In this document: piece by piece, positions 8,425-16,476 of the stretch
How the letters are laid out: every line of letters starts with the position of its first letter
Position numbering within the stretch: the stretch's first letter is position 1
Source: Pseudobdellovibrionaceae bacterium
GTDB lineage: Bacteria; Bdellovibrionota; Bdellovibrionia; Bdellovibrionales; JAMPXM01
Assembly: GCA_947462815.1 (NCBI GenBank)
Contig: CANHQR010000024.1
Location: 1-47,042, forward strand
Length of the DNA: 47,042 nucleotides
Direction: 5' to 3'
Position numbers and translations under genes: made by a program
Notes under the pieces: generated by a model
Databases searched by the model: none
What the model was told of the DNA's origin: nothing
Seen by the model: only the letters and a program-made list of their open reading frames with translations

Positions 8425-9336
8425 ATGAAAGGCAATTTGCCAGGTCTCAGCGGATTCACAGTGATTCGAAACGCCCGACTGATGGGTTATCCCGTGCTCG
8501 AAAGCCTTCGCAGCATCTTGCCTTTAGTTGATGAGCTCCTGGTGGCCGTCGGCCAGAGCGAAGATGACACTCGGGCTATGATTGCGTCCTTGAACGATCC
8601 GAAAATCAAAATCGTCGACACATTTTGGGATACCTCCAAGACCAAGGGAGGCCTCATCTTGAGCGAAAAGACCAATGAGGCGCTGGATCTCTGCCAGCAC
8701 GACTGGTGCTTCTATATTCAGGCCGATGAGGTTGTTCATGAAATGGACCTCCCTCGGATTGCACACGCGCTCAGTCGAGCGGCCCAAAATCCAAAGTGCG
8801 AAGGTCTGCTCTTCCGCTACATTCACTTTTACGGAAGCTACTCGACGATTGCGACCTCGCGTCGCTGGTATCGCAACGAAGTGCGCGTCGTTCGCCGGTC
8901 AAGCGGCATACGTTCCCACAATGACGCCCAAGGGTTTCGCGTGCAGGGCGAGAAACCCAAGGTACTCCGTTCCGATGCGCGCATTTTTCACTACGGATGG
9001 GTGAAGCCGCCACAACTCATGGGCCAAAAATCGAAACTGCTCAATCGCTGGTGGCACGGCTTTTCAAGGGATCATGAATTCGAGAGCTTTGACTATGAAC
9101 GTCAGTATGGACTTCGCCCCTACACGGGAGAGCACCCTGCCGTGATGCGTGAAATGTTGGCGACACAGAACTGGAAATTTGACCATCGGCGGCGTTGGAA
9201 AGATTGGACAATCAAGGATTTAAACTTGTTGGCGAGTGACACTTTCGAGAGATTAACTGGTCATCGAATCGGCGAATATCGCCCTTACCGGCTCTTGTCC
9301 GAAACCGACAAGGCTCCCGTGTCGGCGGTGAAGTGA
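8425..9336 (+). CDS. Family 2-type glycosyltransferase
   Basis: A 303-residue soluble protein that looks like a GT-A fold family 2 transferase: an N-terminal FTVIRNARLMGYPVLESL segment, LVDELLVAVGQSEDDT, and the acidic metal/nucleotide-sugar motif IQADE at about 99-102. The C-terminal half has many aromatic and basic residues, including RWWHGF and several HYG/YG motifs. Donor and acceptor cannot be read from sequence; with kdsA, lptF and lpxC nearby, a surface glycan is a reasonable guess. The frame is open to 8389, but that start would lie inside the divergent neighbour; ATG 8425 is preferred. A GC-rich repeat region follows the stop. Confidence 0.8.
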   Translation: MKGNLPGLSGFTVIRNARLMGYPVLESLRSILPLVDELLVAVGQSEDDTRAMIASLNDPKIKIVDTFWDTSKTKGGLILSEKTNEALDLCQHDWCFYIQADEVVHEMDLPRIAHALSRAAQNPKCEGLLFRYIHFYGSYSTIATSRRWYRNEVRVVRRSSGIRSHNDAQGFRVQGEKPKVLRSDARIFHYGWVKPPQLMGQKSKLLNRWWHGFSRDHEFESFDYERQYGLRPYTGEHPAVMREMLATQNWKFDHRRRWKDWTIKDLNLLASDTFERLTGHRIGEYRPYRLLSETDKAPVSAVK

Positions 9337-9356
9337 TCGCCTGGCTAAGAAGCCGG

Positions 9357-9473
9357 CCGGACTGCCGACGGCCGCCCCCCGCTGCCACGCCCGGACTGCC
9401 ACGCCCGGACTGCCGACGGCCGCCCCCGCTGCCACCTCCGGACTGCCAGTCGAGGATTGCCAGCCGAGGATTG
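9357..9473. repeat. GC-rich imperfect tandem repeats downstream of the glycosyltransferase
   Basis: The octamer GGACTGCC occurs at 9359, 9393, 9407 and 9440. A longer unit of about 30 bases starting CCGGACTGCCGACGGCCGCC is present at 9357-9388 and again at 9405-9434, with a C-tract of six in the first and five in the second. The segment ends with CGAGGATTG twice (9451, 9465). No coding function is supported. Confidence 0.75.
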
Positions 9474-9516
9474 AGTGAGGCGGCACGGAATAAAGCGGTA
9501 TCGAAGGTCGCCCAAC

Positions 9517-9566
9517 TGACTTGAAGTGAAATGACTTAAACTGAACTGACTTAAATTGAACTGAAC
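9517..9566. repeat. Three 15-bp tandem repeats upstream of kdsA
   Basis: Consecutive units start at 9517, 9532 and 9547; the second and third read TGACTTAAACTGAAC and TGACTTAAATTGAAC, the first is more divergent, and a fragment TGAAC follows at 9562. They are AT-rich against a GC-rich background and end 47 bases before the chosen kdsA start, within the likely promoter or leader. Confidence 0.8.
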
Positions 9567-9613
9567 CCGAATTGGATGAACTAGAAAACAAAAAAAGCGA
9601 AACGAGTCGACAC

Positions 9614-10531
9614 ATGTCCCAAACGACAAACAAAACGCGTACTGAAACCACCACCCTCCCCGCACGTCAATTCACCGTCGAAGCTGGTCGAAGCAAAATC
9701 CAGATTGGACAAGGTCATCCTTTAGCCATCATCTCTGGACCTTGTGTGATCGATTCCCGAGAAATGATCATGAACGCCGCTCGCCAGCTCTCAGAACTCT
9801 CCCAGCGAGTGGGTATTGGTCTGATCTTCAAGTCGAGCTACGAAAAAGATAACCGCGGCTCAGAGAAGAATTGGACGGGACCGATGGCGGATGACGGCCT
9901 TAAGATTCTTGCCGATGTTCGCAAAGAATTCGGCCTTCCCGTTTTGACCGACGTACATCGCGTGGAAGACGTTGCACGAGTGGCCGAATCCGTCGACGTT
10001 TTGCAGATCCCGGCTTATATGTGCCAACAGACCTCGCTCGTCGTCGCTTGTGGCAAGACCGGTAAACCCGTGAACATCAAAAAGGGCCAATTCTTAGCTC
10101 CCGAAAACATGTCGGGCGCGGTTTCGAAAATCCATTCGACGGGTAATCAGAATGTGTTGCTGACCGAGCGCGGCGCTTGCTTCGGCTACAATCGCTTGGT
10201 GGCGGACATGCGATCCATTCCCGTGATGCAGGAGCTGGGTGCGCCGGTTTGTTTTGATGCAACTCATGTGATTCGACTCTACGGGATCTCCAGTGCCGAC
10301 CCTGCAGGCGGCGAGCCTCGCTTTGTTCCGCATCTCACAATGGCCGCCGTCGCCGCTGGAACGGATGCCTTGTTCATCGAAGCCCATCCGGAACCAATGT
10401 CGGCAAAATGCGACGCTGCCTCCCAACTGAATCTCAAACATTGGGACGGACTGATCCGGATGGCCATGCGAGTTCGCGAAGCCATCGGCACGCCGGAGAA
10501 CGTCGGCCTCATGCATGCCCCACAAGCCTAA
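9614..10531 (+). CDS. kdsA: 3-deoxy-8-phosphooctulonate (KDO-8-P) synthase
   Basis: A 305-residue cytoplasmic enzyme condensing PEP with arabinose 5-phosphate to KDO 8-phosphate for the LPS inner core. Family motifs are clear: SGPCVIDS, FKSSYEKDNRGS (the KANRSS-type substrate loop), DVHR, QIPAYMCQQTSL, FDATHVIRLYG, FIEAHPEP and CDAASQLNL. The Cys in SGPC marks the metal-dependent class (metal-independent enzymes have Asn there), with the expected His, Glu and Asp ligands downstream. About 20 extra N-terminal residues precede the barrel. ATG 9614 is preferred to a TTG at 9572 in the repeat-rich leader; the ribosome site is weak in either case. The lptF gene follows after 112 bases. Confidence 0.95.
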   Translation: MSQTTNKTRTETTTLPARQFTVEAGRSKIQIGQGHPLAIISGPCVIDSREMIMNAARQLSELSQRVGIGLIFKSSYEKDNRGSEKNWTGPMADDGLKILADVRKEFGLPVLTDVHRVEDVARVAESVDVLQIPAYMCQQTSLVVACGKTGKPVNIKKGQFLAPENMSGAVSKIHSTGNQNVLLTERGACFGYNRLVADMRSIPVMQELGAPVCFDATHVIRLYGISSADPAGGEPRFVPHLTMAAVAAGTDALFIEAHPEPMSAKCDAASQLNLKHWDGLIRMAMRVREAIGTPENVGLMHAPQA

Positions 10532-10562
10532 GTCCTGTTGACTCTGTCTGCAGCCCGCTCGG

Positions 10563-10631
10563 GGACTCTTTGCAAAGCCTTGCAATGCTGTGCAACACCT
10601 TGCAACACCTTGAAACGGAGGCAAAGAGTCC
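10563..10631. other. Long-range inverted repeat enclosing short direct repeats before lptF
   Basis: GGACTCTTTGC at 10563-10573 is perfectly complementary to GCAAAGAGTCC at 10621-10631. The 47 bases between them hold repeated TTGCAA-type words and a 10-base tandem GCAACACCTT. The right arm ends 12 bases before the lptF start, where I see no good Shine-Dalgarno. In RNA this could fold into a long stem around the lptF leader; on DNA it could be a spaced operator. Confidence 0.6.
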
Positions 10632-10643
10632 TAGAATAAAGTT

Positions 10644-11759
10644 ATGCGCGCCCGTTTGCTGACTCGATACGTCCTCGGTGAAATGATTCCGACGTTCTTT
10701 TTGGGCGTGATCGTCTTTGTCTTTATCTTGTTGATGTTTCAAGCCCTGCGGCTCACCGAGTTTGTCCTCGTTCACGGGGTGAAGCTTTCGACGATCGCAC
10801 AGATGATGGGCTATCTGTCGACGAGCTTTTTGCCGATTTTGTTTCCCATGTCGTTACTCTTCACCATCATTCTCACCTATGGCCGCATGAGCGCCGATAG
10901 CGAAGTCGTGGCCATGAAAGCGACGGGACTCAGCATGTGGTCCATCTCAACGCCGGCGCTGATCCTCTCCGCACTCGTTTGTGTGCTCAGCTTGCAGACC
11001 AGCTTCTACGTCGCACCTTGGGGTAACCGACAGTTTGAGCAGTTGGTCGCCAAGCTCGGCTCGATGAAGCCCGGCGTGACCATCAAGGAAGGAACTTTCT
11101 CGGAAGGTTTTTTTGATCTTGTCGTCTACGCCAATCAAGTCGACAACAAAGCGGGTCGACTCGTTGACGTTTTCATTTATGACGAGCGCAATGCCCAGGC
11201 GCCGATCACCGTTATCGCACGCGAGGGTGAGCTGGTACAGGATCCCGACCGTCCGGGCCACTCCGCATCGCTTCGCCTGATCAACGGCTCTATCCATCGA
11301 GGCAGTGAAGGCCGGCACACGAAAATCGATTTCTCCACATACGACTTGCAACTCTTCGATCCCGTCGCCGAACAGAATCATTTTAGCTCACCAACCTCGA
11401 TGGGTATAGAGGAGCTCCGAGCTCGAATCGAGAGGTCGATCAACGCTGAAGGACTTCCCATGAAGCCCAAGCAACGCGTAGAGTTTCTCACAGAATACCA
11501 TCGTCGGATTGCGACCGGCTTAGCTTGCCTTCTTTTTGGAGTTTTGGGCGTAGCCCTCGGGACAAGCACGAATCGTCGAGGCGCGCGAAGCGGTGGCACC
11601 GTCGTTTCCATTGGCGTGATTGTGGTTTATTGGGCCTTGGCTGTAAGTGCCGAGAGCTTAGCTCGGCAAGAGCAGCTCCCTCCTGGAATCGCGATGTGGC
11701 TGGCCAATTTCATCTTTTTGATCGCCGCCATTTTTCTGGCTCGTAAAACTTGGGCCTAA
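10644..11759 (+). CDS. lptF: LPS export permease, LptF/LptG family
   Basis: A 371-residue inner-membrane protein with the LptF/LptG layout: three membrane segments within the first 120 residues, a periplasmic beta-jellyroll region (about 130-265) and three membrane segments at the C-terminus. Typical sequences include RYVLGEMIPTF near the start, the cytoplasmic coupling stretch with RMSADSEVVAMKATG, and EYHRRIATGLACLLFGVLGVALG at the fourth segment. With LptB and LptC it extracts LPS from the inner membrane. LptF rather than LptG is a weak choice. Its partner is not in the window. It is convergent with dprA, 12 bases apart. Confidence 0.88.
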   Translation: MRARLLTRYVLGEMIPTFFLGVIVFVFILLMFQALRLTEFVLVHGVKLSTIAQMMGYLSTSFLPILFPMSLLFTIILTYGRMSADSEVVAMKATGLSMWSISTPALILSALVCVLSLQTSFYVAPWGNRQFEQLVAKLGSMKPGVTIKEGTFSEGFFDLVVYANQVDNKAGRLVDVFIYDERNAQAPITVIAREGELVQDPDRPGHSASLRLINGSIHRGSEGRHTKIDFSTYDLQLFDPVAEQNHFSSPTSMGIEELRARIERSINAEGLPMKPKQRVEFLTEYHRRIATGLACLLFGVLGVALGTSTNRRGARSGGTVVSIGVIVVYWALAVSAESLARQEQLPPGIAMWLANFIFLIAAIFLARKTWA

Positions 11760-11771
11760 TTCGGCGGACTG

Positions 11772-12650
11772 CTAACTCTTCACCTCATGCCTGCGACGAG
11801 CGAACTCGGCGTGCAGGAGATTCGATAAATCCTCAGCACTCCGAATGAGATGCGCACCATCGACAATGAGTTGGTTGTTGAGCTCACCGCAAAGATCCAG
11901 GGGCGACCACGGCAAAGCACCCAACTCCCTGCCGTTTTCTCGAGCATGCGAAGTGGTGATCGACGAACCGCTCCGCTGTCTCGCCTCAACGAGGAGAACA
12001 AAATCCGCAAGCCCGGCGATCAATCGATTCCGAGCGGCAAAGTGAGATTTTCGCATCGGTTGATCATCGCGAAATTCGCTCATGAAAAACCCTCCACCTT
12101 GAAGCACCGTATACCGGTGGCGCGACCAATGTTCCGGATACGGGCAATCTAAGCCTGAGGGCATGAGCACGCCCGTGGGCCAACCTCGCTCCAAGGCGAT
12201 TTGATGCGCAAGTGCATCCACGCCCCGCGCTCCCCCGCTCACAATCATGACAGGGCCCTTGAGTCGATGCAGTTCTCGACGCATCCAAACCTCAGAGGGC
12301 GGCGAAATCTCTCGTGTACCGATGATCGCCAAACAGGGCATCGATACAAAGGCATGAAGTCCACCTTCGACTCGGAGAGCGGTCGGCGGCTGCAGCATCT
12401 GCTGGAGTTGACGAGGGAACTCTGCATCCGACCAAGTCACCCAGCGCCGTTCCGTTCGCGGTGGTTTCGAACACTCGGGAGGAACTGTGATCACCTGAGA
12501 CACCTGCCCTGCACGCAAGCTCGGACGCTGTTGCAATGGGCCTCGAAAATGATCGTGCTCTCTTTCGCAATCGCTACCGCGATCGCAAACGCGATCGTAA
12601 CGGCTCTCCTCACTTGTATTGACATGTTGATCGCTGGGCACCCGCGCCAC
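11772..12650 (-). CDS. dprA: DNA processing protein DprA (RecA loader)
   Basis: DprA binds incoming single-stranded DNA during transformation and loads RecA. The Rossmann-like core is clear from about residue 100: LAIIGTREIS, VSGGARGVDALAHQIAL, LPSGLD-type sequence with PYPEH, FAARNRLIAGLADFVLLVEAR and RSGSSITT. The first 50 or so residues are low in complexity and cover a short CGCGATCG repeat, so the GTG at 12650 is an upper limit; GTG codons near 12503 and 12494 are alternatives, the former following a GGGCAG sequence. It lies downstream of a strong terminator and so needs its own promoter. A ComEC-like gene is 4 kb away. Confidence 0.88.
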   Translation of the reverse strand: MARVPSDQHVNTSEESRYDRVCDRGSDCEREHDHFRGPLQQRPSLRAGQVSQVITVPPECSKPPRTERRWVTWSDAEFPRQLQQMLQPPTALRVEGGLHAFVSMPCLAIIGTREISPPSEVWMRRELHRLKGPVMIVSGGARGVDALAHQIALERGWPTGVLMPSGLDCPYPEHWSRHRYTVLQGGGFFMSEFRDDQPMRKSHFAARNRLIAGLADFVLLVEARQRSGSSITTSHARENGRELGALPWSPLDLCGELNNQLIVDGAHLIRSAEDLSNLLHAEFARRRHEVKS

Positions 12651-12703
12651 CTTTCAAGGCCACTGGCCTCCAAGGCGATCACGCAAATCGTATCGCTGGC
12701 CTC

Positions 12704-12734
12704 AAAAAAGCGAGAGCCCTACGCAGGCTCTCGC
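12704..12734 (-). terminator. Intrinsic terminator of the LysM gene
   Basis: On the minus strand a perfect 9-bp stem, GCGAGAGCC / GGCTCTCGC, with a 7-base loop is followed directly by six T residues. It lies 30 bases past the LysM stop and separates that operon from dprA. Confidence 0.92.
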
Positions 12735-12763
12735 TCCATCCGAAAATCGGGAATTGCCGACAG

Positions 12764-14599
12764 CTAGCCGCCAGCTCCGGGCCCAGTACCCTGACTCAGG
12801 CGTGGAGGCTGCAGTTTGAAGTCCGGCATAGCGCTCGGGAACTGCGGCCCTGTACGATCACCTGTGCGAATCTCATCAAAGGTCTTCAGCACAACAGCCG
12901 AGGCCACAACCCCCTGAACGGAGAACACGCGAATCAGTGCGATGGGACGGGTGAGGTCGGGGACACTCGTTTCGCTTCGGCGCTCCCCTCGACGAGCTTG
13001 CACGGACATCACATCTCCCGGGCGCAAATCTACATTGCCAGGATTCTCGAGGAACACGACGGCGCTATCGCCGAACATCTGGCGGTTATCTTCAAATTCG
13101 CCGCCGATAATGCGCACCTCTCCGGTGTTGCGTCGACCGTTCGTGGTCAACGACACGCGCCTCGGCTTCTCGTTGCGAACGATACTACCCACGCGCACAG
13201 GGCCGGCGGCAAAGATCACTTGGGCTCTGTACATACCCTGCGACTCATCGAGCACGTCCATCACTTCGATGTAGCCACCGGACTCGTAGCCCCAGCCAAT
13301 GCGCGTTCCGCTTTTATCTCGCACCGCCATGCGCTTGAAGTAAGTCGCCAAGCGATCGCCGGGATTCAACGACTCTTTGGATTTGATGAAAACGTTTTGA
13401 CCAATTCCCGCAACTAATTCCCCAGCCTCAACCTCTTCAATGGTGGCGACATGATCAGGTTCGTTTTCAAAGGCCTCATATCCCGGTACAATCGCGGGCG
13501 GCACAGTTTCGGCTTGGCCCTTGAGCTGCGTGATGCTGACCGTCGTATCGATCAACTTTTGTGTCGTCGGCTTGAAGGACCGTGGCAAATCGCGCAGCAC
13601 AGGCAGCGGTGATTGGGCAGGCGGCGGGATCTGAGGCTTCGCCAAAAGTTGATCCATTTCAATCACAGCACCCGCATCCAGCTCAGCCTGACTGATCTGT
13701 CCTTCGAAGTCTTCGCGATAGGTTGGCGGCGAATTGATGAGTTCGCGAATTTCATCGCGATCATTTCGCTGGCGACCACCTCGACGTGCGCTGCTCTCGG
13801 CATCTTCGGCGTCTCGAATCGCTGGAACTTCATCGATGCGCTCGAAGGCTCGCTTGGACTCTTCCGTCAGCTCGTCAGGCTCAACTTTGGTCACAGAGAC
13901 TCGAGGCCCCGAAGCCATAGTCCCCGCCAAGAACACCAGCTTTTGTCCGCGCGAAATCTGGTGAGGATTGCGAATGCTGGGGTTTTCGGCCCACAATCGC
14001 GACCAGTAAAATCCGTCTGCAAACAGAGTTTTTGAAAGATCCCAAAGCGTGTCGCCGCTTCGCACCTTGTAAGCTTCCGAAGCTTTTTCGCCGATCAGCT
14101 CTGTCCACTTGGTGTCCTCCACCGGCTCGGAGTTGGCGTAAATCTTGGCCAAGCGCTTTTCGAAGTCCTTGTTGGGCTCATCTGTTCCAGGCGCCAAAGA
14201 TTCGCTGGAAGCCGAGTCCAATTCAGTTTCAAGGTCGTCTTCCGCCTGAGGTGGGCGCGTCGCTTCGGGCTGCGCGGAGGACGTTGTCGACGCGTCGTTG
14301 GACTCCTCCTCGTTGGCGAGCTCGGCGTCCAAATCCCCTTCGCTGCTCTCAGCATTCAGTTCGTTTTCCAGTTCGCCCGACTCTTCGCCCTCATCGGTGA
14401 TTTCAAGATCGGCGTCTTCGACTGACGTATCCCCGCTGGTATCGGTTCCCGGATCTGCGACATCGTCGAGCTCCGCATCAATATTGTCTTCCAAATCCTG
14501 CGCCCACAACGAACTCGATGGGATGGAGATCAGCGCGCTCATCATCAGCGTGAGGACGATGGCAATTCCAACCGGAAACCCCGCGGACTTTGACTTCAT
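12764..14599 (-). CDS. Exported LysM-domain protein with acidic linker
   Basis: A 611-residue secreted protein. A signal peptide of about 33 residues (Lys-rich start, hydrophobic core, SLWA before QD) precedes a very acidic, Ser/Glu/Asp-rich segment (about 35-145). A LysM peptidoglycan-binding domain follows at about 177-224 (YKVRSGDTLWDLSKTLF, then NPHQISRGQKLVF). The 380-residue C-terminal region has no domain I can name; it looks beta-rich, with a GDRLATYF segment and VNEKPR-type stretches. The start overlaps the stop of the upstream TPR lipoprotein as ATGA, so both are made together. Probable role: peptidoglycan-linked envelope factor; no enzyme motif is seen. Confidence 0.85.
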   Translation of the reverse strand: MKSKSAGFPVGIAIVLTLMMSALISIPSSSLWAQDLEDNIDAELDDVADPGTDTSGDTSVEDADLEITDEGEESGELENELNAESSEGDLDAELANEEESNDASTTSSAQPEATRPPQAEDDLETELDSASSESLAPGTDEPNKDFEKRLAKIYANSEPVEDTKWTELIGEKASEAYKVRSGDTLWDLSKTLFADGFYWSRLWAENPSIRNPHQISRGQKLVFLAGTMASGPRVSVTKVEPDELTEESKRAFERIDEVPAIRDAEDAESSARRGGRQRNDRDEIRELINSPPTYREDFEGQISQAELDAGAVIEMDQLLAKPQIPPPAQSPLPVLRDLPRSFKPTTQKLIDTTVSITQLKGQAETVPPAIVPGYEAFENEPDHVATIEEVEAGELVAGIGQNVFIKSKESLNPGDRLATYFKRMAVRDKSGTRIGWGYESGGYIEVMDVLDESQGMYRAQVIFAAGPVRVGSIVRNEKPRRVSLTTNGRRNTGEVRIIGGEFEDNRQMFGDSAVVFLENPGNVDLRPGDVMSVQARRGERRSETSVPDLTRPIALIRVFSVQGVVASAVVLKTFDEIRTGDRTGPQFPSAMPDFKLQPPRLSQGTGPGAGG

Positions 14600-15618
14600 G
14601 GTGTACCTCGGCTCGCGCCCGTGGACGACGTTTCAGCGGCATGTGCAGCACGCTTTGATGTGGGACGAAGTTGCGATTCAAATTGCTGATCAATGAGCGC
14701 AAGTTCGAGGCTCGCACGGTAGGCCTCGGGGCTTCCTGGAAAGGTAGCGACGAGTTTACGAAACAAGGCTCGTCCCTCTTCCGCACTGCGATTCTTCGCC
14801 AGCAGGGCTTTGCCCAACAGTGCCGCCGCTCGTTTGTCACCTTGGGGGCACTTCAACAAGAGCGTGTCCCACAAAGACTCCGCACGCGTGACCTCGCCCT
14901 TGTCGAGCCAGGCCAAGGCCAACTGATGATAAGCATTGTCGAGCTCTGGCGAGTCCGTGAAACCGCGCTCCATCATGAGTACCACTCGTTCCGCATCTCC
15001 GAGCCGTTTGTGTCGAATCGCGGTGATGGCGGATTCATAAAGTTCTCGGTCACCTGCATCTAAGGCGCCCAATTCAGATGCCTCGAGAACATTTTCAGCT
15101 CCAGCCGCTTCACGATGTTTCGAGGCCGACTGAATTTGCGCCCACGCCGCCTCAGCCTCCGGGTCCATACCTTCATGAGCCACTTCCGGAGCCATCACGA
15201 CGGCCGGCGGTGCGGCCATAGGCTGAATCGTCGCCGAAGCATGCAGGCCGGCACTGGAGGCACGTCGCGCCTGAGGGTCGGCACTTCGGTCCTGCGGATA
15301 CGGTGGGAAGGCATCCAAGGGCGCAGGACCTTCGATCTCGCCGCGGCCGGTGATTTCCAGACTCTTCACCTTTTTGCGAAGCACCTGGTTTTGATCGAAA
15401 AGACTCTCCATCTTTCGACGCGTATCACGCAGTCGTTTTTCGAGCTGACGAACGCGCACTTCCGCTGGAGCTCCAGCTAGGGAAGAGGTCGCTCGAGATG
15501 CACCACCTTGCGTCGCACGGCCGGAATTCACGACTTCCTCACGCGACGACGAACTTTTTGATGAGGTCGGCCGGAGCGCACAAGAACTTAAGAACATCAT
15601 GTACAACACGAAGATCAT
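14596..15618 (-). CDS. Coiled-coil / TPR lipoprotein (CpoB/YbgF-like build)
   Basis: A 340-residue protein, assuming ATG 15618. The N-terminus has a short hydrophobic stretch ending LSSC, a plausible lipobox with the lipid Cys at residue 13, though positive charges are missing from the short form. A heptad-rich coiled coil (VRVRQLEKRLRDTRRKMESL onward) comes next, then a Pro/Ala linker, then TPR-type helical repeats (about 190-320). This order resembles CpoB/YbgF, which couples the Tol-Pal system to cell wall synthesis, but no tol or pal gene is here. The frame is open to 15711. It is translationally coupled to the LysM gene. Confidence 0.75.
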   Translation of the reverse strand: MIFVLYMMFLSSCALRPTSSKSSSSREEVVNSGRATQGGASRATSSLAGAPAEVRVRQLEKRLRDTRRKMESLFDQNQVLRKKVKSLEITGRGEIEGPAPLDAFPPYPQDRSADPQARRASSAGLHASATIQPMAAPPAVVMAPEVAHEGMDPEAEAAWAQIQSASKHREAAGAENVLEASELGALDAGDRELYESAITAIRHKRLGDAERVVLMMERGFTDSPELDNAYHQLALAWLDKGEVTRAESLWDTLLLKCPQGDKRAAALLGKALLAKNRSAEEGRALFRKLVATFPGSPEAYRASLELALIDQQFESQLRPTSKRAAHAAETSSTGASRGTP

Positions 15619-15815
15619 GAGGACTCTTCGCGGCGACCCCGTTGGAACATGCGGCCGCAAACATCGAGGCCCGTGCGACGTCCCTGTGCATGCCGTAAAA
15701 TGTGGACGCATCCGTGCATCCCCTTTCTCCAGTACGATTGAGAGCTGCGACCTCGGTCATCTTCGCGAAGACCACTTCACCAAGACTGACGCGCTCCCGC
15801 CCTAACTCCGCCACT

Positions 15816-16148
15816 TTAGTTTAGCGACTCCGGCATGCGCTTGAAAGCGAGTCGTTTCAAGGGTCTAGGTTCAGTGACGGCGATGTCATGGCCAAAGCCG
15901 CGGATCATCAAACTCCTTGCCCACGAGGCCGCGTGTGAGCGTCCGGGAACGAGGGCCCCAAATCTATAGTAGGCCCGCCCACGGCCCTCGAGCGATGCTT
16001 TTTCAACCAACAGTTCTCGACCTTCGGCGTAGGAGAAAAGCTCGGTCCTCAGTTCCATCACGAAGGGCCATAACAATTCCTCCAAGATTTCAAATCCTTC
16101 GCGACAGATCTGCGCGATGTGTACGAGTCCGAAGCGAAGCTTTGCCAC
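15816..16148 (-). CDS. Small hypothetical protein, 110 residues
   Basis: A GTG-started frame with codon use and composition like its neighbours, which is why I accept it although no family is recognised. It is soluble, basic and probably alpha/beta, with a middle section GRGRAYYRFGALVPGRSHA and a C-terminal block rich in Arg and Lys. No signal peptide or membrane segment is present. The stop lies about 200 bases before the lipoprotein start on the same strand, so it may head that operon. A further GTG frame begins just after its stop (15814) and overlaps the lipoprotein start; I do not accept that one. Confidence 0.5.
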   Translation of the reverse strand: MAKLRFGLVHIAQICREGFEILEELLWPFVMELRTELFSYAEGRELLVEKASLEGRGRAYYRFGALVPGRSHAASWARSLMIRGFGHDIAVTEPRPLKRLAFKRMPESLN

Positions 16149-16476
16149 CCGCCAGACCGCGCCTTCGGATCAACATGCTATAAAATCAGGCGCATCTTCG
16201 ACCTACTTTGACAGAGTTTTCCACAACAAATGTGGACGACTCCATCGCCAAGACCTTAGACCCGTTGATAGACAAGGGTTTCAGCGTTCTGCTGCAGCTT
16301 TCATCACGACATAAATATATGTGATGACTGGCATTTCCATCAGTTTCACCACCTTCTCCGCAGCTTTGTTTTAGGTCTTAAATCCGACATTCGGAGACCT
16401 TACAGAAAGTGACAAAACTAGATGGGCTTCGCTTCGCTTCTGATCAAGCCAACTAAGCTTGCAAGGCTCCTGAAGA
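16149..16476. promoter_or_regulatory. Divergent regulatory region upstream of the ComEC-like gene
   Basis: No gene is seen in these 328 AT-richer bases, but several dyads are: TCCACA/TGTGGA with a 5-base gap (16221-16237), whose left part is TTTTCCACA (16218-16226), matching the DnaA-box pattern TTWTNCACA; TCATCAC/GTGATGA around an AT-rich 13-base spacer (16301-16327); and AGGTCT/AGACCT with a 16-base spacer (16373-16400). TTGACA occurs at 16209-16214 but lacks a good -10 at normal distance. Promoter positions are unresolved. Confidence 0.5.

Noticed and set aside
9357-9566. Possible CRISPR or iteron array
   Set aside because: Repeats are contiguous or irregular, without unique spacers of equal size, and no cas or rep gene is present.
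9253-9654. Minus-strand open frame with repeated Ser-Val-Gln-Phe-Lys units before kdsA
   Set aside because: It is the antisense reading of the 15-bp repeats and the glycosyltransferase end; no ribosome site or family.
12579-12597. GCGATCGC palindromes like the cyanobacterial HIP1 element
   Set aside because: Only one full copy and a partial one; not an iterated element in this window.
12201-12767. 188-codon + strand frame
   Set aside because: Lies opposite dprA and its terminator; no protein family, Arg/His-rich composition typical of an antisense frame.
14298-14696. Ser-rich + strand frame of 132 codons
   Set aside because: Antisense of the acidic Glu/Asp segment of the LysM protein.
15539-15814. 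91-codon minus-strand frame after the 110-residue gene
   Set aside because: Overlaps the lipoprotein signal-peptide region out of frame; no family; kept only as a remark in the findings.
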